A stretch of 64,000 bases of DNA, taken from the NCBI GenBank assembly GCA_019359285.1, contig JAHHHQ010000028.1, forward strand, positions 186,001-250,000. Reading direction: 5' to 3'. Position 1 is the stretch's first letter. Each line of letters starts with the position of its first letter. This DNA comes from Nodosilinea sp. WJT8-NPBG4. GTDB lineage: Bacteria > Cyanobacteriota > Cyanobacteriia > Phormidesmidales > Phormidesmidaceae. Of the stretch, positions 44,340-52,498 are shown one piece after another. Under the pieces are notes generated by a model. It was given only the letters and a program-made list of their open reading frames with translations. It did not search any database and had not been told where the DNA came from. Made by a program: the position numbers and the translations under genes.

Positions 44340-45254
44340 CTAAACCAGCGCTAAAATGTCTTCACGCCTAAACCAGGCTCGGTCAGGAACCAGAAACCAA
44401 AAAATCATCTTAGGAGCAATTTTGAAGAAGGCCAGCGGATTGTGTGCCATTAGCTCCCGACAAGAAAACTGCACTAGCAGGCGTACAAATCGGTGAGTTT
44501 GAGTGCGATCGTAGCGACTGATGCCAAAGTTTTTTTCAACATTAACTAGGGCGTAGCCCAGTAGCCAATTAGCCGGAATCACTCCCAGTTTGGTCTCCAG
44601 CATACAATTGATCTCGGCATGGGCCGCTAGGGCTTGGCCCATGGTTTTGTTCGCGGCATACATCCTGGAGCCGGCGAGTTTTTCAGGCAAAAAATAAAAG
44701 GCCGTGTGCTGTCCAAAGCGCAACCACAGTTCATAGTCCATACAGTATTGAAGAGCCTTATCAAGTCCACCATAGCGCTCGACCAGCGATCGCCTAAAGA
44801 AGACCGCTGGCTGACAAAGAAAGCAGACTTCCTTTAACCGGTTATACCGCCACGGTTCTGTTGGAAATGTTTTGAGCACCCGATCGCAATCATCAATCCA
44901 GTCGGCGTTACCGTAAACCACTTGAAGCTCAGGATTTGCTTCAAATACCGATGCTACCTTTGACAGCGCCTCGGGGTAATAGACATCGTCAGAGTTAAGC
45001 CAGGCAATGATATCACCAGTAGTCATTGCCAGGCCCTTATTGATTGCATCGGCCTGACCCTCGTCAGGGGCACTTACCCAACGGAGGCGATCTTGATAGC
45101 GCTTCAAAATACTTACCGTTTCGTCGTTGCTGCCCCCATCGCAGACCACGTACTCTAAATTTACCCCCGACTGTGTAAGCACAGTCTGAATAGTTTTCTC
45201 AATAAATTGCCCCTGGTTGTAGGAGGGAGTAATTACACTAAACGTAAGGGGCAT
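44340..45254 (-). CDS. GT2-type glycosyltransferase
   Basis: 304 residues. GT-A fold starting MPLTFSVITPSYNQGQFIEKTIQTVL, VVCDGGSNDETVSI (nucleotide and metal contacts) and WLNSDDVYYPEAL (DxD-like). Later KTMGQALAAHAEI-type sequence. No membrane segment in the main domain. The start ATG is at 45254. It belongs to the polysaccharide cluster and is followed by the GT4 gene after 2 nt. Confidence 0.9.
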   Translation of the reverse strand: MPLTFSVITPSYNQGQFIEKTIQTVLTQSGVNLEYVVCDGGSNDETVSILKRYQDRLRWVSAPDEGQADAINKGLAMTTGDIIAWLNSDDVYYPEALSKVASVFEANPELQVVYGNADWIDDCDRVLKTFPTEPWRYNRLKEVCFLCQPAVFFRRSLVERYGGLDKALQYCMDYELWLRFGQHTAFYFLPEKLAGSRMYAANKTMGQALAAHAEINCMLETKLGVIPANWLLGYALVNVEKNFGISRYDRTQTHRFVRLLVQFSCRELMAHNPLAFFKIAPKMIFWFLVPDRAWFRREDILALV

Positions 45255-45312
45255 GATGGATCAAGGATAAATGGCTCTATGTCTGGCCTCTTCAGGGTTA
45301 GTGCCACCGCCA

Positions 45313-48300
45313 TCAGCCTGTTCTCTTCGGCAAATGGGCGATCGCATCAAGCCACGGACCGATTCCTTGAAGGCTATTGTCCCAAGAATACTCTTGATCG
45401 ATAAGATTTCTTCCCTGCCATGCTAAGCGGGCCCCAAAGACGGGGTCAGCTATAAGCTTTAAGATAGCCGATGCCACCTCTTGGTCTTCGTCTGCACTAA
45501 GTAAATGTTCATTAGGTGTCAAGTTTAACCCCTCCAAAGCTAAGCTAGAGCAGACTACGGGCACTCCAGCGCTGAGCGCTTCTAAAATTTTGTACTTTGT
45601 GCCACTACCTGACGACAACGGCGCACACATAGCCGTCGATTGAGCCAGATAGGGTCTTACATCCTCGACTTTTCCAGTGACGAATACATGTTCACCATCG
45701 TTGTAACTGAGGAGGTCTTCCCCAGGAGCCTGGCCCACGATCCACAATCGAACATTGGGCTGCTGTTGTCTCACTAGAGGCATGATCTTTTGTATCAAAC
45801 GCAGGGCTGCCTGCCGATTAGGAGGATAGGTCAAACTGCCCACAAAAGTGATATTGGGCTGCTCAGTCGGCCACCGATCCATAAAACTAAAGTATTGGGT
45901 ATCGACGCTATTGTTTACCACCAATACCCGCTCCGGTTCAAATCCATACTCAGATACGAAAATCGATTTATCTAACTCACTCACAGCAATGATGCCGTCA
46001 AAATGGGCTAGATTATCCCGCTCAAATCGGGCCGCCCGGCGAGGTTCCATATAAGACGACAACATCTTTTTTGGGTGCCAAAGTCGCCACTGTCCTTGAG
46101 AGACTCGCCTCATCCGCACTAGCTCTACATCATAGGAAGCCATAATGCAGCGTACGTTCAAAGCCTGGGCTTTTACGTCGAGAATAACAGGATTAACTTG
46201 AGGACTGACGAATAAGAAGTCGGGTCTATCATCTTCCAGGGATTGTTGGATTATTGGAGCTAAACCCGCTGCAGTAAACGGACGCAAATACTCTACGTCG
46301 TGATGGTATCGTTCACGCACTAGCCGCTGTACAACGTTCCGAGGCTGATCCGCATTTGCGACTTCTTTGCCTTCGTCTAGTAGGTCAATTGCATCCAGTG
46401 CGATGTATTTATTGAGGTAGGGTTTCAAACAGTCGCTTCGATCCTGATAAGGATTTCCATACAGGGCAAAAAAATCAACCTCACTTAGGGAAAGCAAGTG
46501 CCTGAGAATATGAAAATCTCTAATTTCTCCTCCAGAATAGCCTGGATGAAGTGGTAAGAAGTAAGAGCAAAAAAGCGAGCGGTATCTAGTTTCGTCTCGG
46601 CTAATCAGGTATTTTACTTCAGGCAGCAAATGATCTGGAAAAGTAATATTTTGAGGCTGTGAGCTTGTTTGAGTCAGGCTTTCTACCTGCTTCGTTTTAG
46701 AGTGCCTACGAGAAATTAGGTATTCCAAATATTCGGGATTACCAATTTTCAGAGTTACACTTAATGAGATTAATACTACAATTACCCAAAATCGAGGATC
46801 ACGCCTTGGATAATGCAGATAATAGGCCTTCGTATAGTATTTCAGAAAGCTTTTCAGCGTAAACCAAAATTCACGAGAGACTATTGATGGCCACCGAGGA
46901 CGACTAAAACGATATAGCTCAACCAAAAAATTGTTCCAGCTACTAGTCTTAGAACTAGAATGAATTCTATAAAACGCTTGCACGCGCTCTATCTTCTTGA
47001 TTTTGGAGTTCTGAGAAAATCGGCAAAACAGCTCGAAATCGAAGATAAAGCTAAAAGTTTGGTTTAAACTACCGACTGTCTCTAATAGAGTTCTGCGAAA
47101 GAAAACCGTTGGTTGAGGCACCGAATGCACATAAGTCCAGTACAAAGGAATGCTCTCATAAGACTGAAATTTACCATAATAAATGCCAGTGCGATAGGCA
47201 CCATGATCAGCCAAGTATAATTGATTATGCTCATCCACATAAAGAGCATTGCCATACACTAGATCAAGACTAGAATCTTCTAGAAATGCCGCTGCCACCT
47301 CCCAAAGAGCATTATGAGAGAGTAAGTCATCTGAACTTAACCACGCGATGAGATCACCCTTTGCAATTGTCATGCCCTGATTAATGGCATCCGCTGGACC
47401 AGTATCTGGTTTTGAGTGCCAATAGGCCAGCTGACTTTCGTAAGATTTGATAATTTCTACGCTGTTGTCAGAGGAGCCTCCGTCTACGACAATAACCTCA
47501 AGCTCCGGGTAATTTTGATTAAAAATACTCTCAAGGGTTTGCCCCAAAAATTGCGCTTGGTTAAAAGAGGGTACAACCAAGCTAATTTTAGGCAGAACAA
47601 CTCCTTCTACCCGTTTGAGCTTTACAGTGCTACTGGCGTTAGAACGTGCAAAAGGCAAGTATATCTCATTTTGATCGTCAGTTATTTCGGGAAAGCCATC
47701 TATATTACCATAATGATCTTTGAAGTAGAGTTGAATATTTTGCAAGCCGTAAAAAAGAGTATTAGAGAGAAAATTAAGATCCCCGTCCTTAGAAATATTT
47801 AGAAGAGTCTCTAATATATAAAAGGCACTTCCAGGTGTTAAGTCCTTACCCGTATGCCTTGTAACCATATTTGCTATTTCATAAACTCGCTTTAGTTTGC
47901 CACTACTTGTTTTAGTTTCAGCATATTCGCGGCTAACTGCTAAAAATTCATTAATTAGCGCGACCGAATAGTTATTACTAATGCGGATTAGAATGTCCCA
48001 ATCCATACAGAAGTTAAGGTCCGGATTAAGACCACCTACCTGTTTCCAAGCATGTTGAGAGAAGAAGACTGAGGGTTGAAGAATGTAATCAAGGCCATGA
48101 TTGAAAGCCTTTCGGTTAAACGCTAGATGTCTCTCAAAAAATGGATGATACTTTCCTGTCTCTTGAACATAGCGAAACCCATTGCCAATATATAGCCCCC
48201 TATCTGAATTACTCTGATAGGCATTAGCAACTTCCCATAAGGAATTGCCATAGTAAAAGTCATCGGAGTTTAACCAAGCTACTAAATCTCCATTACACCA

Positions 48301-48540
48301 CGCCATACCGGCATTGATAGCTAACGACTGCCCCCCGTCCGGCTTGCTTTGCCAATAAGTCAAACGCTCAGCGTAGGCTTCAATAATTTCTAAGCTACCG
48401 TCCGTAGAGCCACCATCCATCACCACAACCTCAACCTTAGGGTAGTCCTGGTCAAAGATGCTGTCTAATGCCTGCTTAAGAAACTGACTCTGATTAAATG
48501 ACGGTACAACTACACTGATTAAAGGCAAGGAATTTTCCAT
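45313..48540 (-). CDS. triple glycosyltransferase fusion GT2-GT2-GT4
   Basis: 1075 residues with three transferase domains. The first GT2 (about 5-250) begins LPLISVVVPSFNQSQFLKQALDSIFDQDYPKVEVVVMDGGSTDGS with WLNSDDFYYG. The second (about 325-590) begins LPKISLVVPSFNQAQFLGQTLESIFNQNYPELEVIVVDGGSSDNS with WLSSDDLLSH; it is a clear duplicate of the first. A short hydrophobic stretch (FWVIVVLISLSVTLKI) lies at about 620. The C-terminal part (about 690-1075) is GT4-like: NITFVGSLTYPPNRQAALRL and KILEALSAGVPVVCSSLALEGL. It should add several sugars. ATG at 48540 is used. Confidence 0.88.
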   Translation of the reverse strand: MENSLPLISVVVPSFNQSQFLKQALDSIFDQDYPKVEVVVMDGGSTDGSLEIIEAYAERLTYWQSKPDGGQSLAINAGMAWCNGDLVAWLNSDDFYYGNSLWEVANAYQSNSDRGLYIGNGFRYVQETGKYHPFFERHLAFNRKAFNHGLDYILQPSVFFSQHAWKQVGGLNPDLNFCMDWDILIRISNNYSVALINEFLAVSREYAETKTSSGKLKRVYEIANMVTRHTGKDLTPGSAFYILETLLNISKDGDLNFLSNTLFYGLQNIQLYFKDHYGNIDGFPEITDDQNEIYLPFARSNASSTVKLKRVEGVVLPKISLVVPSFNQAQFLGQTLESIFNQNYPELEVIVVDGGSSDNSVEIIKSYESQLAYWHSKPDTGPADAINQGMTIAKGDLIAWLSSDDLLSHNALWEVAAAFLEDSSLDLVYGNALYVDEHNQLYLADHGAYRTGIYYGKFQSYESIPLYWTYVHSVPQPTVFFRRTLLETVGSLNQTFSFIFDFELFCRFSQNSKIKKIERVQAFYRIHSSSKTSSWNNFLVELYRFSRPRWPSIVSREFWFTLKSFLKYYTKAYYLHYPRRDPRFWVIVVLISLSVTLKIGNPEYLEYLISRRHSKTKQVESLTQTSSQPQNITFPDHLLPEVKYLISRDETRYRSLFCSYFLPLHPGYSGGEIRDFHILRHLLSLSEVDFFALYGNPYQDRSDCLKPYLNKYIALDAIDLLDEGKEVANADQPRNVVQRLVRERYHHDVEYLRPFTAAGLAPIIQQSLEDDRPDFLFVSPQVNPVILDVKAQALNVRCIMASYDVELVRMRRVSQGQWRLWHPKKMLSSYMEPRRAARFERDNLAHFDGIIAVSELDKSIFVSEYGFEPERVLVVNNSVDTQYFSFMDRWPTEQPNITFVGSLTYPPNRQAALRLIQKIMPLVRQQQPNVRLWIVGQAPGEDLLSYNDGEHVFVTGKVEDVRPYLAQSTAMCAPLSSGSGTKYKILEALSAGVPVVCSSLALEGLNLTPNEHLLSADEDQEVASAILKLIADPVFGARLAWQGRNLIDQEYSWDNSLQGIGPWLDAIAHLPKRTG

Positions 48541-48954
48541 AATCTTTATTCTATTAAAACAGCACTCCACAAACCAAAATGCGAGGCTCAAACTAAGGAT
48601 GTGTTACGCAGACTTACTAATACGGCTGCTAACGTACTAACGAATATTACAAAAAATCATTAGGTTCCGCGTGCTTTTCCTATTCAGCTAACAATAAGCA
48701 ACCTTAGCAAACAAGTGAATTCCATTCTATTGGAGTGAGTACAAGCTTATACCATGTAACAAGGGTTAAATTATACATCAGAACGTTGCTTAGCAACCCA
48801 TTTTCAAAGCTTTTGAAGCTAGAAAATATCACACTATAAGTGTTGCACGCTAGTACTGCTATCAATAGTATTTTCAAGTTTTCCTTAAGCTATCTATCAA
48901 AACTCTAAGGACTGCCTTTTAAGCCACATTAATACAATATTAATGGAAACTGAC
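48541..48954. other. 414-nt A+T-rich gap
   Basis: Between the two large glycosyltransferase genes. No gene, hairpin or repeat was recognised. It may contain a second promoter for the downstream genes. Confidence 0.45.
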
Positions 48955-51477
48955 TTAAACTGATAGTTTTCTTAGGCCTATTAATTCTTTCATTCGAATC
49001 CAGATTTTTCGAAGCTTCCAAAACTTACTAGCCTCCATAGCAACTATATGAGCTTGAGTCTCTTGAAATTGAGCTTGAGTCTCTTGAAATTGAGCTTGGG
49101 TCCTTTGAAGCTCGGTTTGAGTCTCTTGAAATTGAGTTTGGGTCCTTTGAAGCTCGGTTTGAGTCTCTTGAAGTTGAGCTTGGGTTCTTTGAAGCTCGGC
49201 CTGCGCTTGCTGAAGTTCAAGCTGAACCTGCACCACTTTTTCGTTAAGTTCGTGAGAAGACTGCCGCTCATTCAATAGAGCAAGGCGGCCTGCTTCAATA
49301 GCAATTTCACGCAGATTTGGCAGCTTAATCGAGTCAGTTTTTTCAACAGAAACAGCTTCTTTGCATGATTGATGGCTATCTATCAAATCCTTATAAAGCT
49401 TTAAATACTGATTGGCTTGATGGGTCAAAGAATAACTTTCCTCAATCTTCAAACGGGCTTGTAAGCCCATTTCCTCGTACTTGCTAGGGTTTAGTAGAGC
49501 ATCTAAAATGGCTTTAGAAAAGCTATCGACATCCTCCAATCCTACTAGCCTTCCTGTTTGGCCATCATCTATAAGATCTACCATTCCACCTACTGAAAAT
49601 GCAATAACAGGGGTTCCACAACTCATGGCTTCTAATAGAAGATTAGGCAGATTATCTTCTAGAGAGGGCAACAGTAAAACGTTAGCTGCAGAGTAAATGT
49701 AACTCAGCTCTTCATCTGAGGTAACATACCCTAGAGAGACGATAGGAATACCTAAACTACTTAAGCTGTCCAAGCTAGGGCAGCCATGGCCAAAATTTAA
49801 AATCTTAATTCTCCCCTCTTGAAGCAGCTCCTGCACTAAAGGATTTTGAAAGCACTTAATCAGCGCTTGGACTAAGAATTCTACACCTTTTCGTTTTTCG
49901 ACACTGTAATCAGCACCAAAAAGCAACGTAAGTGTGTCTTCAGGTATGTCTAACTGGCTCTTAGCAACTATTTTAGGACTAGGTCTAAACGAATTAACGT
50001 CTATGCCATATGGAATAACTTCGATTCGGTTATTCTTAAACAATTGGCTGCTACGGGCACAGCTTGCGAGCCATTGGCTTGGCGTTACTATAGTCAAATT
50101 TAAAAAATTAGATAACTTACTAACCTTATCTTTCAAAATTGTTGATGCTAAATCATATCTGTCCTCTTTTAGTTGAGGACATTGGCTGCAGCTGGTTTGG
50201 TATTTTTGGCAACCGGCGGAATAATGGCAACCTCCTGTAAAAGCAGCCATATCATGTAGAGTCCATACAACTGGCTTGCCTAAGGTTAAAAGAGAAGCTA
50301 TAGTTTCAGCCGACTGAAACCAGGCAACCCAGTGTAAGTTTATAATATCAGCTTGGTTAAGCTGCTCAACTTTCGTCAAGTCAGCAGCTGGATAGGGATA
50401 TGAAAATAAGGTGTTTGATAATTCAGTACGGTTATTATTGATATAGTTAGACTGGATTTCTGCATAAAGGCTATAGTCACTCGAAAAAATTTTCGTAGGC
50501 CCTAAGTCTACTACTGAACATACAAACTGATCGTCTGAACTGCGCTCCTTAACTAATACTAAGGAATCTTGATTAACTAAACGCAATCCCTGATGTAATC
50601 GATAAGCAGCTCGCGCTGCACCACCCCGTATATCACTAGTTGAAATTTGCACTATTTTTAATTTGTCTTGGGACTCTTCCTGTTCAAAAGTCCAGGAGTC
50701 TACAATGATATTGGGCTTGCTGGCTTCCATAAATAAAGAATCAGGCTTTCTAACCTGTCCGTTTTTCAAAACATCTAAGTTGTAGTCAGAGAAGTTTAGA
50801 ATTTGTGATTCTGTTGCATCACAAACGCGAATATCTTTAAACCCAGAAGCTTTTAATAGTCGGTTTAAAGAATAACGATCATACATCCAACGATGAACTT
50901 CACCACCCAAACGGAAACGACCAACGGCCAATGCAATTTCATCTGTATTCTCTAAAGCTGTTATTTCTTGTAAGTCATCTAAATGTCGGCCCCTTAAATT
51001 TTTTATTAGTGTTTCACCTTCATAGCCAAAACGCTTAATGACATAGTCTTCATTCGGAATATTATTGGCAGCTAAATACTTAGCTATATCGCCTCCAGAA
51101 TGGTGACGTACAGCTTGGTCATACATTTCTAACAGGATCCAATCATAATCATGCGCTGCCTTTTCAGAACCGTTTTGGGCTTCTTCTAATGTTTGCAGAT
51201 ATTCACGAGCGATTTGTTCTAAATCTGGTACAACAACCCGCAGAACTCCCCCTGGCCGAAGAACCCGTAAACATTCCTGAAGAAAGGATTTGGCCTCAGA
51301 CCGAGGAAGATGCTCCAGCACATGGGAGTGATAAACTGCATCGAAAGCTTCGTTGGAAAAAGGTAAAGTCGTGCGTATGTCATGGACAATGACATTAGCT
51401 TGTGCTGCCTGAGAATCGACGTTTACCCAGTCTGGATGAAAATAATTGCCGCATCCTAAGTTAAGATATCTCATCAC
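48955..51477 (-). CDS. methyltransferase-GT4 fusion with a C-terminal coiled coil
   Basis: 840 residues. Residues 1-200 form a class I SAM methyltransferase-like domain: MMRYLNLGCGNYFHPDWVNVDSQ and VYHSHVLEHLPRSEAKSFLQECLRVLRPGG. Residues about 270-690 are GT4-like: VVWTLHDMAAFTGGCHYSAGCQKYQTSC and the donor motif LLLPSLEDNLPNLLLEAMSCGTPVIAF. From about 745 the protein is a coiled coil of 7-residue units (ELQRTQTQFQETQT), then EASKFWKLRKIWIRMKELIG, a tail common on cyanobacterial polysaccharide enzymes. Its start overlaps the stop of the preceding methyltransferase by 4 nt. Confidence 0.85.
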   Translation of the reverse strand: MMRYLNLGCGNYFHPDWVNVDSQAAQANVIVHDIRTTLPFSNEAFDAVYHSHVLEHLPRSEAKSFLQECLRVLRPGGVLRVVVPDLEQIAREYLQTLEEAQNGSEKAAHDYDWILLEMYDQAVRHHSGGDIAKYLAANNIPNEDYVIKRFGYEGETLIKNLRGRHLDDLQEITALENTDEIALAVGRFRLGGEVHRWMYDRYSLNRLLKASGFKDIRVCDATESQILNFSDYNLDVLKNGQVRKPDSLFMEASKPNIIVDSWTFEQEESQDKLKIVQISTSDIRGGAARAAYRLHQGLRLVNQDSLVLVKERSSDDQFVCSVVDLGPTKIFSSDYSLYAEIQSNYINNNRTELSNTLFSYPYPAADLTKVEQLNQADIINLHWVAWFQSAETIASLLTLGKPVVWTLHDMAAFTGGCHYSAGCQKYQTSCSQCPQLKEDRYDLASTILKDKVSKLSNFLNLTIVTPSQWLASCARSSQLFKNNRIEVIPYGIDVNSFRPSPKIVAKSQLDIPEDTLTLLFGADYSVEKRKGVEFLVQALIKCFQNPLVQELLQEGRIKILNFGHGCPSLDSLSSLGIPIVSLGYVTSDEELSYIYSAANVLLLPSLEDNLPNLLLEAMSCGTPVIAFSVGGMVDLIDDGQTGRLVGLEDVDSFSKAILDALLNPSKYEEMGLQARLKIEESYSLTHQANQYLKLYKDLIDSHQSCKEAVSVEKTDSIKLPNLREIAIEAGRLALLNERQSSHELNEKVVQVQLELQQAQAELQRTQAQLQETQTELQRTQTQFQETQTELQRTQAQFQETQAQFQETQAHIVAMEASKFWKLRKIWIRMKELIGLRKLSV
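49048..49212 (-). repeat. 21-bp tandem repeat encoding coiled-coil heptads
   Basis: About eight units with period 21 bp (and a clearer 42-bp super-period of two alternating types), giving the 7-residue units QETQTEL and QRTQAQF. It is in frame in the methyltransferase-glycosyltransferase gene, so copy number can vary without a frameshift. Confidence 0.8.
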
Positions 51478-52379
51478 TTCTTCCGAAATTTGACGTACAG
51501 ACTTTGGCCTTTTATATATCTATTTAAGCCTCTTCTTAAAAGAATTTTGTAATTTTTTATTGCCGATTTAACTAACGGTGCGGGTAGTCGAGATACTATC
51601 CCTTTAAATTGATTTTCTTTTGCTTGTAGGTAGCCTGAAATATGGTACTCAGCCAAAGGCTCAAAACGGTCATTTTCGAGTTTTAGTGGTAGGAAATCTT
51701 CTAAAGCACGAAAAGAATCGACAGACCACTGGGTCATGTGATGAGGAGGCATATCCAGCAAGTTATATTGATACTTCAAAAAGCTGTTTGCGTTAGGTAC
51801 ACTTAATAGTAATTTTCCGCCTGGCTTTAAGAGTTCTGTACAGTTTTTCAAAAATTCTAGTGGATTGGGCAAGTGCTCTAGAACTTGAAAACTACATAAA
51901 TAATCATATTGGTATTTCTTTTGAGCTAGTAGATCTTTGACTGATCTTCGGTGAACGTTAAGTCCCCTCTGCTGTGCCTCAAGCACGGCCCTATCATTAG
52001 AATCTATACCTTCAATCTGAATTCCCCTTTTACTGGCTTGATGTACAAAGTGGCCATGCCCGCAACCAATTTCTAAAGCCGTTCTACAGTTCTGTAAATC
52101 TTGAAGGGCAACTTGATACTCCCATTTATCGCTCATATAATACCACTCAAATTTCATGAGTTTCTCATAGAGCTGAGCTGAGCCAAAAATATCTAGTGGA
52201 TAGAAAAAACGAAGACCAGTAACATTGCACTGGAAGAGATGGAATTCTGAGCAGGAGTCAAGTTCTGTAGTGATATTTATATCGAAAAACTCTTGCCAGT
52301 CTTTAATAATCTTTTGTGTTGAAAAGGTTTGCAGGAGAGTTACGTTATCACAACCAGTAAGAGGACTCTTAACTTTCAC
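51474..52379 (-). CDS. class I SAM-dependent methyltransferase
   Basis: 301 residues. SAM motif ALEIGCGHGHFVHQASKRGIQIEGIDSND and a post-motif YDYLCSFQVLEHLPNPLEFLKNCTELLKPGGKLLLSVPN identify a UbiE/Coq3-like methyltransferase. Likely methylates a sugar in the polysaccharide. GTG at 52379 is preferred because AGAGG lies 8 nt before it; the upstream GTG at 52388 overlaps this site. The stop overlaps the next gene by 4 nt (ATGA). Confidence 0.83.
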   Translation of the reverse strand: MKVKSPLTGCDNVTLLQTFSTQKIIKDWQEFFDINITTELDSCSEFHLFQCNVTGLRFFYPLDIFGSAQLYEKLMKFEWYYMSDKWEYQVALQDLQNCRTALEIGCGHGHFVHQASKRGIQIEGIDSNDRAVLEAQQRGLNVHRRSVKDLLAQKKYQYDYLCSFQVLEHLPNPLEFLKNCTELLKPGGKLLLSVPNANSFLKYQYNLLDMPPHHMTQWSVDSFRALEDFLPLKLENDRFEPLAEYHISGYLQAKENQFKGIVSRLPAPLVKSAIKNYKILLRRGLNRYIKGQSLYVKFRKK

Positions 52380-52498
52380 TAACAACACCTCTGGAGCAAC
52401 GATAAGACTATAAATAAAGAATTCTAATCTGATGACTTAGAAGAATATGGGTTTTATCTATATTAAATTTAGAACCATAGCATAACCAATCGACAAAA

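Noticed and set aside
49048..49278. Open reading frames on both strands over the coiled-coil repeat
   Set aside because: They are a by-product of the 21-bp repeat, which keeps all frames open. The minus frame of the large gene continues in both directions and has real domains.
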